Assembly: GCA_029261165.1 (NCBI GenBank)
Contig: JAJDBV010000087.1
Coordinates: 1 to 60,603 of the forward strand
Direction of reading: 5' to 3'
Source: Nitrospirota bacterium
GTDB lineage: Bacteria; Nitrospirota; Nitrospiria; SBBL01; JAADHI01
DNA: 60,603 nt
Notes under the pieces: generated by a model
Databases searched by the model: none
What the model was told of the DNA's origin: nothing
Seen by the model: the letters and a program-made list of their open reading frames with translations, nothing else
Shown: positions 8,548-16,827 of the stretch, in pieces
How the letters are laid out: each line of letters begins with the position of its first letter
Numbering within the stretch: the first letter of the stretch is position 1
Program-made: the position numbers and the translations under genes

Positions 8548-8610
8548 AAACAGGAGCCGGACAGAAAGTACTTGTTATGCCTGAACAGACCCTTAAACAA
8601 AGGAGATGAT

Positions 8611-9042
8611 ATGCAGCGCGTGACCAAGAAACAAAAACATTCCCTGATGATATTTTTTTTCATCCTCCTGGCCATGGTTTTTTCAGGGATGCAGCCGGTA
8701 GAAGCAGACCATATCAGTGAGGCGGATGTTGAGCAGTTTGTCCGGGCAAGGATTGATCTTGGCGAGTCGATGGGGAAATTCTTCCGGGGTCGACGGTCTC
8801 CGCAATTTGGACCAGAGGGGGGAGCCCCCGACATGGAAGCGCTTCGAAGACTTGAAACGGAAATCAACAACCATGTCGCCAGTGTTCTGGCCAAGCATGA
8901 CCTGAGCATCGAGGCATATCAGGACAGAAGCCCCGAGATTTTTGAAGACAAAGAAGCCGTCAATCGGTTCTTAAAGGCCCATCCTGATTTGAAGGAACGG
9001 TATGAAAAGCTTCCTCAGAGTCCAAGGAGGCGGGGGCGATAA
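8611..9042 (+). CDS. Secreted hypothetical protein, helical
   Basis: 143 aa. The ATG at 8611 was chosen because AAAGGAGATGAT precedes it; the frame is open 13 codons further upstream. A signal peptide ends near VEADH (about residue 30). The mature part is charged and probably helical, with an Arg/Pro/Gly-rich stretch (FRGRRSPQFGPEGGAPD) and a basic C-terminus. I do not recognise the family; it resembles small periplasmic helical domains such as DUF4168 only loosely. It converges with the minus-strand gene ending at 9047. Confidence 0.6.
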   Translation: MQRVTKKQKHSLMIFFFILLAMVFSGMQPVEADHISEADVEQFVRARIDLGESMGKFFRGRRSPQFGPEGGAPDMEALRRLETEINNHVASVLAKHDLSIEAYQDRSPEIFEDKEAVNRFLKAHPDLKERYEKLPQSPRRRGR

Positions 9043-9046
9043 GACT

Positions 9047-10048
9047 CTAGCGTGCTTGACAATCGTTATTATTTCTGTGGAATGGGCCGACAAGAACGCC
9101 CCCCACACAGACGGTATTCGGCGCATTCTGGTTCATAGTGACAAATCCCGTGGAGGTTGCGTTAAAACCGCCCACCGGTTCGGTAACTGTAAAAGTCCCC
9201 GTTATGGCAGACGTCCCACCCGTTCCCGTATCCGGGCACCCAAACTCATCCCCTGTAAACGGACAGTTGATCGTATAAGATCCGGTGGCAGTTCCGACAA
9301 GGTCGCCGTTGACGTCTGTCTCGGAATTGATGATAAAATTCATCTTCATCCCTCCCTGCGCCTGTTCGGCCCCATCCAGATCCTCATCGAACGCGAACCG
9401 CATCTCATTGCAGCGAACGGTTGTCGGCGCCGGTGCGGCACAAATCCCACCAGCAGACGCAACAGGTCGCGACTCCAGGGTTTGGAAATGGGTTGTATCC
9501 AGGTTGTTCACCCCCGCGCCGCAGGTTGCTTGATCAAAACATTTGTTGGTAAGCTCTCCAGTGACCGTGATCAAAAAATTGGGTCCGGCCCCAACGGAGA
9601 CCGACCCGCCATGGACGGAGAACCCGGGGATCTGAACATTGCTCGAGCCGGACGGGACGGCATCATTCGTCGGTCCGCCGAAGGATAAGCCGGCGTCCAG
9701 GGTGGCTGGCGTCCCCAATATGGGATCCAAGCCGGTACCCAGCTGGGTATCCGCCCCGGACGGAATCAAGAACGGAGTAACACGGCAGGGGACAGGAGTC
9801 GGCGCTTGGTTGATCCCTTCGTGGCAGAGGTCAAAGCTGAGCGACCCCCCTTGAATCGGGATCGTGACCGTCCCGTCATCAAAGGCATCGGTCGGGTCAC
9901 GTTTGTTGGCGTTTTCGGTAAAGTTCATCTGATTCCGTCTCGTCGTTGTCCGAGTCCGAGAATCGGTGGCAAGAGCAAAATCAAATGCCCCAAAACCGAG
10001 GAGGATCAAGAAGAAAAGAGAGAGGCCTTTTATACTTTTACGATTCAT
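9047..10048 (-). CDS. Secreted beta-rich hypothetical protein (member 1 of a trio)
   Basis: 333 aa from ATG 10048, chosen because a signal peptide (MNRKSIKGLSLFF...ALAT) begins there; the frame extends upstream into the preceding gene. The mature protein is rich in Gly, Thr, Asn and Val, with several Cys pairs (CHEG, CGAG, CAAP, NCPF, FGCP). Motifs such as FAFDEDLDG and GSYTINCPF suggest an extracellular beta-sandwich. No catalytic motif is recognised. It lies 14 bp downstream of the similar gene at 11148-10063 and is probably co-transcribed. Compare the gene at 22553-21690. Confidence 0.6.
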   Translation of the reverse strand: MNRKSIKGLSLFFLILLGFGAFDFALATDSRTRTTTRRNQMNFTENANKRDPTDAFDDGTVTIPIQGGSLSFDLCHEGINQAPTPVPCRVTPFLIPSGADTQLGTGLDPILGTPATLDAGLSFGGPTNDAVPSGSSNVQIPGFSVHGGSVSVGAGPNFLITVTGELTNKCFDQATCGAGVNNLDTTHFQTLESRPVASAGGICAAPAPTTVRCNEMRFAFDEDLDGAEQAQGGMKMNFIINSETDVNGDLVGTATGSYTINCPFTGDEFGCPDTGTGGTSAITGTFTVTEPVGGFNATSTGFVTMNQNAPNTVCVGGVLVGPFHRNNNDCQAR

Positions 10049-10062
10049 TCTGTTTTTTCTCA

Positions 10063-11148
10063 CTATGGAATTGTTGTGCAATTCCCTACCGGCGCACCGG
10101 TGCATGGGGAGGCAGCCGATGATGAGCTCATCATCGGCAGTGTGGTCGTCGGGAATGTTCCGGCATTATAGGTAAAGCTGCCCGATATGGTGGAGGTATC
10201 GAACTCCCGGTTGGCAAAGTTAAGGTCGATAACCCCATCGATATTATCCCCAAAAACCGGGTTCTGTATCCGTTGGGTCCAATTGATGGTTGGGGGGATA
10301 AAGAAGGTCGCAGTGCTCCCGGTAATCTGCCACTCGGATGTCTGATCAAACACCTGTTCTCCTCCAATCCCCGCACCAACCGGACCCGGATCAGCCAGGG
10401 TTCCGAAGGCGGTCCCCGATACGGCGATTACCTCTTTTTCCCGCTGTTTGCTCCCCACGCAGGCAACAGTGCCAGCGGTACAGGCTACAGTCAGATCCAC
10501 ATCCGTGATGCTGGTTGTGGTGTTGTTCCAGATAAACCGGTTTTTCAGATCTAAACTGGCATGTAAATCAGAGGTGGTACCAAAATTTAAATTGGGCGTA
10601 TTCGAATCCCCCAAGAAAGTGGCGGGCGAAAAAATGACCGATTCGAGAATGTTGGCCGCCGGGAATGCCGGAATCGTCATCCCCTGGCTGGCCGGATCGA
10701 ACCTTAAATCCCCGCAGTTCAAGCTATTGCCCCCCGCGTCCACTTCATCCGGGCGGATGCCGTTTCCGTCATCTTGGCCACACCTGACCGGATCAGACGC
10801 CGCTGAGATCATTCCAAACATATTGTCCGTAATGGCGCCGGGGCCAAGGCGGCTGAAATGGGGAGCGATTTCCGTTCCTGTCACATCAACCCCATTCACA
10901 TTCAGACTAAATGAAATAGGACCCGCCAGCAAGTCAGGATCCGTTCCGGAGTGGAGGATGAGTGCAGAGGGGTTAAACCCAGGGCTATTGGCGGTACAAG
11001 TCGCATCGCTTGGGCAAGGGGAGGGTCCTGTTGCCAGTTTACTGGTCGATTGGGTGTTGCTGAAGAAGTCGGAGGTTTGGGACCACCCCTGCAGAGGATA
11101 AAGGAAAAAAATAGGGGAAATGACAATGACATAGACAAGGCGAACCAC
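10063..11148 (-). CDS. Secreted beta-rich hypothetical protein (member 2 of a trio)
   Basis: 361 aa. The GTG start at 11148 follows GGGAGGG (5-bp spacing). A signal peptide ends near GWSQ (residue 24). The mature protein is Gly/Thr/Asn/Asp-rich with Cys pairs and shares ITDNMFGMI and GSFTYNAG with member 3 (LTNSMFGEI and GSFVYNGP). It is therefore probably the same fold. It ends in a Ser/Thr-rich tail. It has its own promoter (11201-11173). Function is unknown; surface or secreted structural proteins are the simplest reading. Confidence 0.6.
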   Translation of the reverse strand: MVRLVYVIVISPIFFLYPLQGWSQTSDFFSNTQSTSKLATGPSPCPSDATCTANSPGFNPSALILHSGTDPDLLAGPISFSLNVNGVDVTGTEIAPHFSRLGPGAITDNMFGMISAASDPVRCGQDDGNGIRPDEVDAGGNSLNCGDLRFDPASQGMTIPAFPAANILESVIFSPATFLGDSNTPNLNFGTTSDLHASLDLKNRFIWNNTTTSITDVDLTVACTAGTVACVGSKQREKEVIAVSGTAFGTLADPGPVGAGIGGEQVFDQTSEWQITGSTATFFIPPTINWTQRIQNPVFGDNIDGVIDLNFANREFDTSTISGSFTYNAGTFPTTTLPMMSSSSAASPCTGAPVGNCTTIP

Positions 11149-11172
11149 GCAACCCTCCCTTCATGACCTTTC

Positions 11173-11201
11173 ATTCTGCCAAAGATTCCATAGTAGGTCA
11201 A
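11173..11201 (-). promoter_or_regulatory. Probable promoter of the 11148-9047 gene pair
   Basis: On the minus strand a TTGACC -35 box (11201-11196), a 17-bp spacer and CAGAAT (11178-11173) lie 25 bp upstream of the GTG start. The -35 box is identical to the one ahead of the divergent gene at 11439. Confidence 0.5.
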
Positions 11202-11262
11202 GGACTATTTTGCGATACGTAATACAAACGCAATTTTTGTCGATCCATCAGCGGGTGGCTAA

Positions 11263-11273
11263 GGGGGGGGGGG
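11263..11273. repeat. G11 homopolymer in the divergent intergenic region
   Basis: Eleven consecutive G residues lie in the 290-bp gap between two divergent exported-protein genes. The rest of the gap holds the two promoters and otherwise no recognised element. Confidence 0.9.
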
Positions 11274-11409
11274 ACATCCGCCCGGAACGGAAGGGTCCCA
11301 CTGGGGGATGAGTGAAGTGAGGACGGATGGAGGACTCGAAGGACGGGCCCTGCTGATCTCACAAGATTTATCCCGCTTGTACTCGTAAAGGTATATGCTT
11401 GACCTTATC

Positions 11410-11438
11410 TTGACCTTATAATAATCCCCGCATAAAAT
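11410..11438 (+). promoter_or_regulatory. Candidate promoter of the TIG/PD40 lipoprotein gene
   Basis: TTGACC (11410-11415), 17 bp, TAAAAT (11433-11438), immediately next to the ATG at 11439. A second copy of TTGACCTTAT begins at 11399, giving a direct repeat, and TATAAT also occurs at 11417-11422. No ribosome-binding site is visible, so the message may be leaderless or the true start may be later. Confidence 0.4.
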
Positions 11439-12674
11439 ATGACTATGTTTGTAAAACAGCGCTCGATATCTTGTGTCATTGTTTTTTCTCTTCTTCTCAG
11501 TTTATCCGTTATTGGTTGCGGTGGCCATGATGATGTGGGGCAGTTGCCGGTGATTTCGTCCGTCACGACGGAAAAGGGGACCGCAGAGGCCCCCGTTACG
11601 GGTGGAACGGCTGTGACGATTCGCGGGCTTCATTTTTCGGACGATGCGAAGGTGACGTTTGGCGGCCAGGAATCGGCCAAGGTTGATGTTCCCAATTCAA
11701 CGACGATCATCGCAACGACAGGGGCTGTTTTTCGCTCCGGAATCGTTCCGATCACAGTGACCACCGGAGGGCAGATCGTAAAGAAACCATCGGCCTTTAA
11801 CTATACGCCGCTGACTGCTTTTTTTTCTGACCGGGATGGCGACTTTGAGGTCTTCACCATGGAAACGGATGGAGCGGGGGTGAGGCAGATCACAAAGAAC
11901 ACCCTTCGCGATCCACTCGATCCGACGACGCTTATTACGGATGAGTCTCCAAGATTTTCCCCTGATGGGAGGAATATTATCTTTGATTCGAACCGTACGG
12001 GAGATTTTGAAATCTTTATCATGGGACGGGCCGGGACCGACCCGACAAACATCACAAATGATCTAGCAATCGACCAGACCCCCGCCTTTTCACCGGATGG
12101 GGGGCAGGTCGTTTTTATCTCAAATCGCTTGAACGGCTTCCAGAATCCCGAGGGGGATTTTGAAGTTTTTCTCATGGATCAGGACGGGAGCAATCTGCAG
12201 CAACTGACCCAAAATACCAAGAGCGATCGTGATCCGGTCTTCTCACCCGACGGCGGTCAAATACTCTTTGTCTCCGACAGGGATGGAGATGAAGAGATCT
12301 TTCTTATGGACCGAAATGGGAACAATCCACAGCAACTCACCCTAAATACCACGAGCGATCGCCATCCGGTCTTCTCACCCGACGGCAGCCAAATCCTTTT
12401 TGTCTCTGACAGGGATGGAGATGAAGAGATCTTTCTTATGGATCGAAACGGGAACAATCCGCAGCAACTGACCCTAAATACCGCGAGCGATCGTGAACCA
12501 GTCTTCTCACCCGACGGACGCGAGATTCTCTTCACGTCGAATCGCACCGGCAACCTTGAGGTCTTTCTGATGAAATGCGATGACGGCGGTATCGATTTCG
12601 CGACCTGCAACCTTACGGATGTAAACCTGACGCTCCATGTCGCCACGGATTCCGCGCCATCTCTCTCTCCCTGA
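11439..12674 (+). CDS. Lipoprotein with TIG domain and TolB/PD40-like beta-propeller
   Basis: 411 aa. A hydrophobic signal ends in the lipobox-like VIGC near residue 27. An IPT/TIG immunoglobulin-like domain follows (about 35-125: PVISSVTTEKG, GGTAVTIRGLHFSDDAKVTFGG). Then come about six PD40/WD40-like repeats with the hallmark FSPDG...I.F.S.R.G..EIFLM (about 125-400), as in TolB. Two repeats are near-identical at DNA level. It is probably a periplasmic or surface binding protein. It is embedded as the only plus-strand gene in the minus-strand export block. No ribosome-binding site is evident upstream; ATG 11445 is an alternative start. Confidence 0.8.
   Translation: MTMFVKQRSISCVIVFSLLLSLSVIGCGGHDDVGQLPVISSVTTEKGTAEAPVTGGTAVTIRGLHFSDDAKVTFGGQESAKVDVPNSTTIIATTGAVFRSGIVPITVTTGGQIVKKPSAFNYTPLTAFFSDRDGDFEVFTMETDGAGVRQITKNTLRDPLDPTTLITDESPRFSPDGRNIIFDSNRTGDFEIFIMGRAGTDPTNITNDLAIDQTPAFSPDGGQVVFISNRLNGFQNPEGDFEVFLMDQDGSNLQQLTQNTKSDRDPVFSPDGGQILFVSDRDGDEEIFLMDRNGNNPQQLTLNTTSDRHPVFSPDGSQILFVSDRDGDEEIFLMDRNGNNPQQLTLNTASDREPVFSPDGREILFTSNRTGNLEVFLMKCDDGGIDFATCNLTDVNLTLHVATDSAPSLSP
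12240..12503 (+). repeat. Two near-identical 132-bp tandem repeats inside the propeller gene
   Basis: The units 12240-12371 and 12372-12503 differ at only a few positions, and a third, more diverged unit starts at 12504. Each encodes one 44-residue propeller blade (FSPDG...LFVSDRDGDEEIFLMDRNG). The period equals 44 codons, so copy number can change without a frameshift. Confidence 0.85.
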
Positions 12675-12702
12675 CCGGACGCAGCCCCCGGCAGGCGCCG
12701 GA

Positions 12703-15700
12703 TCATCCATTCGGGGTCTGATCACACTGATCGCCTATCCCATCTCCATCGCTATCGGCCTGTTCGGGGTTGGGCGTAAAAGGACAGTTATCGACCTCGT
12801 TTGGGATGCCGTCTCCATCATCATCGACGGTAATGAACTCGCAGGCATCGCCGATTCGGTTGCCGTTTGCATCGGCCTGATCCGGATTGACAATATTCGG
12901 GCAGTTGTCACTTGCATCCAAGACGCCGTCCCCATCCGAATCCCCTGGGAGTGCCGCTTCCGGCCCGATTAATTTAATCACATAGGTGCTGTTTGGATCG
13001 AGGGAGAGGCTGTAGTTCCCATCAAGGCGCCCAGAAAGACAGTTTGGATCGGAGACGCAAATCTCATCGTTTCGGGTCCCTAATAAGGAGATCCCTGCGT
13101 TACCGACGCGGGTGCAGATGGTGCCCAGGGGCCGGCACGTGATCCCTCTTACCCCTACGGAGGAGGACGACCCTGGACTGACGAAGAGGTCGGCAAAGGA
13201 AAGGGTCTCAGGTTGAAAAACCGTCACAAGGGCGTTGCCCGAGAAGGGCCGGGTGGAGACCTCAGGGACCGCCTTGATCATCGCAAGCCCGACGGGAACA
13301 TTGAAGGCGATGAAACGGCCCCCCGTTGTTGTCTTATCGAGCACTTGCCCCGTGACACTGTTCTTCACATCGTCATTTGTTTCGTTCAGATACCGAACCG
13401 TCCCGACAGGGCTTCCACCTTCGTCCCTCACTTCAACCACGACCCCGTCTGCCGGGGATGAGAAACTTAAGAGGAGGGAGAGGGTCACTGATGCGGTGTT
13501 GGCGACGGCAAGATCGGCCCGGCCATCCTGGTTGAAGTCCCCTGCGACAAGGGAGCTTGGACCGGGTCCGACAGGAAACAACCTGGAGGCCGTGTTAAAG
13601 CGACCATTGCCCAACCCGAGGAGGAGAGAGACCTTCCCTGAAGCTTCATTGGCCAAGGCCAGATCAAGCCGTCCGTCCTGGTCAAAATCGATGAAGGTCA
13701 TGGCACGGGGGGCGCTCCCCGCTTCAAGGGGACAATCTTCAATGACCGCGGCCGTCTCCGGGAGACAATCCGTCTTCGTAAATCCACCCAGCCCATCACC
13801 AAGGAAGGACGTCACCGTGTCGGAACCGGCATTCGCCACCGTCAGATCAAGGTTGCCGTCTCCGTCAAGGTCCCCGACGGCAATGGCATTCGGTTGGGAC
13901 CCTACCTGGAGCGTCCCCGGGATGTTCCGGCTGAGGAGGAGAGAGACCGTATCCGATCCAAAGTTGGCAATCGCCTGATCAAGGAGCCCATCCCCATCAA
14001 AATCTCCGCTGGCGATAGCTCCGGGTGTGTTGCCCACCGGGCAGGGTATCGGACAGGGGGAGTCTTGCGAAGAGAAACCGCCGTTCCCATCCCCTAAGAG
14101 GATCGAGAGGTCGTTTGATATGCTATTGGCGACGGCAAGATCGAGGTTCCCGTCGCCGTCGATATCGTTTGTTGTGATAAATTGGGGGGCCAGACCAACC
14201 CCATCGCTAATCGCTCCAAATCGTTCTATAAATCTTCCGTTCCCGAGGCCGAATCGTGTCGAGACAGAGTCCGATCCCAGATCGGCCACCGCCAGATCAA
14301 GCCTTCCATCCCGGTCAAAATCACCGACTGTGATCGATCTGGGGTCCGTGCCAACCTGAATCGGAGGGAGGGTCGTTCCATCAAAGCCGCCGTCTTTCCG
14401 GCCAAGCAGAATGGAAACAAGACCAGGTGAGCGGACGACGGCAAGGTCAAGAAGATTATCTTCGTCAAAGAGGCCGGTGGCGACAGCATGGGGGGCGCTC
14501 CCCAACGAGATCGGACCGTTAGGATCCGGATTGAAGCTCGCCTCGACCACCTTTCCCGCCACCATCCCTTTTGTATTATCAAAGATGACGTTCCCCTTGC
14601 CGGCAAGATCTGATGTCTCCGTCATAGAGCTGATGAAAAGCCGCTGGTTTGGACGACCCGTCAATTTGGTCTTGAGCTGAAAGTTATAGGTATCGATAAA
14701 ACCCGCCTTTGTCGCCTTGAGGAGGAACTGACTATTTGCAGCCAACGACACGCCGGTTGTAAAGTCGCCTGAAGCAAAGGTGCCCTTTGCTCCCAGGACC
14801 GACACGCTAACATCCGGGACGGGAGTATCGCCTAGATTGGTCATCTTACCCGAGACAGAGACGGTTAAGGGTGTATGGTTGATCGTGATATCGGCCAGCG
14901 TCACGCCGCCCTGAAAGGTCCGTACCTGGAGATTCCCTGAGTCATCCGACGAGACGGCCTTAATCATCACTAGACCGGGAAGGAGATTCGAGATGAGAAA
15001 GCGGCCGTTTGCCGTCGTCGTGCTTAGATTCGGGTCGATGGCTCCGCCATTGAAGTAATCAATTTGACCGACCGGCTGTCCTGTGGTGATTGGAAGACCC
15101 TGGCCATCGATCCTCATCTGAGTCACCTCTATCACGACCTCGCCCACGGCGCCGTCAGGGCTTCTATTCAGGACCCTCCCCAATATCGCCCCGGTCCCTC
15201 CGGTCGGTGAAACGAGGGTTTTTGATACGGCGACCAGGTCCCGCACCATGTCCTGACGTCCCGTCCCGATGGTCTGGAATGTCGCCACATGATCGACGCT
15301 TTCATCCACTTGGACGATGTAACGGCTGTTGGCTAATAATGGAACGTCGTCGTCCAGGTCGGTCCCCTTTGCTATGGAATATAATCCATCTGCAGCAGTC
15401 GGGCCGGGATTTCCCGGGGGCGGTGTTGTAACACCGAGTATATTGATTGTTGCATTACCAACTGGTGTGCTTTGATCCTCTTCTGTGACCGTGCCTGACA
15501 ATGCGATTGTAAAAGGGGGCTCGCTCAAACCGACCCTCTCGATCGGTGTGACGCTGATCGTTTTCAACGAAATGCCATTCGGAAAAATGGGAACTATCGC
15601 ACTGCCAGCCGATTTCACGACACCGCTTCCTCCGATTGAGGCGACGGTGGCGTGGGCCGTCAAAAAGAGGTCGCCCGGGGGAAGATTCAAGATCATAAAC

Positions 15701-16812
15701 CGTCCGTTTGTACTCGTCGTCGCGAGGGCTGGATCCGGCCGGTCTGTCCCGGCATCAAAATAGGTGATATCACCCACCTCTCCCCCCAGGCGATTCGTTG
15801 CACGGACGATGCCCCCCCCCTTCCTTGTTCCAAACTCAACGATCCTACCGATGAGGATCCCCTTACCCGGATCCAGTGTGATCCCGGCTTCCGCAGCAAG
15901 GGATCGGCCCTCCCGGATAGAGACAGATCTCAGGTCTTGTATGACCTCTGTCGAGGCCGTTCCTGCCTGGAGTCGGCCTAGGTTTGTCGTTGTTTCCTGG
16001 TAGGTGTCATGATGATCCGCCGCGGTGACCTTCAAGAGAAAACGGCTGTCCGATCCAAAGCCGGAGCCACGAAAAGCCCCGGTGTTTGATGATGTCAATA
16101 TGCCGGATAGGCCCGGGACAGCAATTTCAGCCTGAGACACCCTGGTTGTGCCGTCCAATTCGTTCACCACGCCGGATAATATTACCGTCGGAATGGGGAC
16201 GGTGAAGACCTCCATGTTTGCCAATGAGACACCGCCGGCGAAAGCGGTGACGCGCCCGTTCCCCCTCCCTCCTCGTATGGCCTTGATGAAGAGCTCTCCC
16301 GGCGGGGCGTTAAAGACCGTGAAGCTTCCGGAGGCAGCAGTCCCCTCCGTATTGATGAACTCCGGGGTGCCGCTAATGCTGTTAAAGAGAAGGGGCGCGA
16401 CGATGTCCCCTGCGCTGTTCGTGACCCCGATGAGGGTATTCCCCTCTTCATCCTTGAGGATATTGCCGGCGGCATCGATGCCGCCAATTAAAACATTGCT
16501 GACGGGCGAACCCAGACCGTCGACAACGGTGCCGCTGATGACTCCGTTTTCTTGGGACTGTACCAGGTTTCCAGGGGCGGCAGTGACCAAGTTCTGGACA
16601 TCTGCCCCTGAAATGATCCTGAGATTCCCCTGTATTCCTGAGATGTCCCCCGACCCGGTTTTGAAATTGAAGGTATGCGTCGTCACGAAGGGGACCTGGA
16701 ATCCGGCGGTAAACTCTTCACCGACGGGGAAAGGATCGGAGTTGCATGCATAGAAGGCGACCCCTCCAAGAAAGAGAAGGGGGATCAGTTTCATAGACAT
16801 TCTTGCGAGCAA
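12703..16812 (-). CDS. Giant exported protein: regulatory-like modules, FG-GAP repeats, thrombospondin type-3 motifs
   Basis: 1369 aa. The N-terminal hydrophobic stretch LIPLLFLGGVAFYAC could be a lipoprotein signal, though Tyr at -2 is atypical. Residues about 90-770 hold repeated carboxypeptidase-regulatory-like beta modules (ISGTVVDGLGSPVSNV, GRFLISNLLPGLVMIKA). Residues about 777-1120 are FG-GAP/VCBS-type repeats (VGDFDRDGRLDLAVAD). Two thrombospondin type-3 calcium motifs (DSDGDGVLDASDNCP, DDDGDGIPNEVDNCP) end the protein. The start is TTG 16812, 11 bp after GGAGG; ATG 16800 is an alternative. The TPR-barrel gene lies 15 bp upstream, and its TAG stop abuts this ribosome-binding site, so they form an operon. 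A surface adhesin or scaffold is likely. Confidence 0.8.
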   Translation of the reverse strand: MLARMSMKLIPLLFLGGVAFYACNSDPFPVGEEFTAGFQVPFVTTHTFNFKTGSGDISGIQGNLRIISGADVQNLVTAAPGNLVQSQENGVISGTVVDGLGSPVSNVLIGGIDAAGNILKDEEGNTLIGVTNSAGDIVAPLLFNSISGTPEFINTEGTAASGSFTVFNAPPGELFIKAIRGGRGNGRVTAFAGGVSLANMEVFTVPIPTVILSGVVNELDGTTRVSQAEIAVPGLSGILTSSNTGAFRGSGFGSDSRFLLKVTAADHHDTYQETTTNLGRLQAGTASTEVIQDLRSVSIREGRSLAAEAGITLDPGKGILIGRIVEFGTRKGGGIVRATNRLGGEVGDITYFDAGTDRPDPALATTSTNGRFMILNLPPGDLFLTAHATVASIGGSGVVKSAGSAIVPIFPNGISLKTISVTPIERVGLSEPPFTIALSGTVTEEDQSTPVGNATINILGVTTPPPGNPGPTAADGLYSIAKGTDLDDDVPLLANSRYIVQVDESVDHVATFQTIGTGRQDMVRDLVAVSKTLVSPTGGTGAILGRVLNRSPDGAVGEVVIEVTQMRIDGQGLPITTGQPVGQIDYFNGGAIDPNLSTTTANGRFLISNLLPGLVMIKAVSSDDSGNLQVRTFQGGVTLADITINHTPLTVSVSGKMTNLGDTPVPDVSVSVLGAKGTFASGDFTTGVSLAANSQFLLKATKAGFIDTYNFQLKTKLTGRPNQRLFISSMTETSDLAGKGNVIFDNTKGMVAGKVVEASFNPDPNGPISLGSAPHAVATGLFDEDNLLDLAVVRSPGLVSILLGRKDGGFDGTTLPPIQVGTDPRSITVGDFDRDGRLDLAVADLGSDSVSTRFGLGNGRFIERFGAISDGVGLAPQFITTNDIDGDGNLDLAVANSISNDLSILLGDGNGGFSSQDSPCPIPCPVGNTPGAIASGDFDGDGLLDQAIANFGSDTVSLLLSRNIPGTLQVGSQPNAIAVGDLDGDGNLDLTVANAGSDTVTSFLGDGLGGFTKTDCLPETAAVIEDCPLEAGSAPRAMTFIDFDQDGRLDLALANEASGKVSLLLGLGNGRFNTASRLFPVGPGPSSLVAGDFNQDGRADLAVANTASVTLSLLLSFSSPADGVVVEVRDEGGSPVGTVRYLNETNDDVKNSVTGQVLDKTTTGGRFIAFNVPVGLAMIKAVPEVSTRPFSGNALVTVFQPETLSFADLFVSPGSSSSVGVRGITCRPLGTICTRVGNAGISLLGTRNDEICVSDPNCLSGRLDGNYSLSLDPNSTYVIKLIGPEAALPGDSDGDGVLDASDNCPNIVNPDQADANGNRIGDACEFITVDDDGDGIPNEVDNCPFTPNPEQADSDGDGIGDQCDQTPNG

Positions 16813-16827
16813 CGGGGCCTTTTCCTC

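Noticed and set aside
9002-9688. Long plus-strand frame antisense to the secreted-protein gene
   Set aside because: The opposite strand encodes a protein with signal peptide, ribosome-binding context and motifs shared with a neighbour; this frame is Arg-rich shadow coding.
12240-12635. CRISPR-like direct repeats
   Set aside because: The period is an exact 132 bp within a coding frame, with no spacers; no CRISPR array was seen anywhere in the window.
13235-13978. 247-codon frame antisense to the 1369-aa gene
   Set aside because: It mirrors the FG-GAP repeats on the minus strand and has shadow-type composition.
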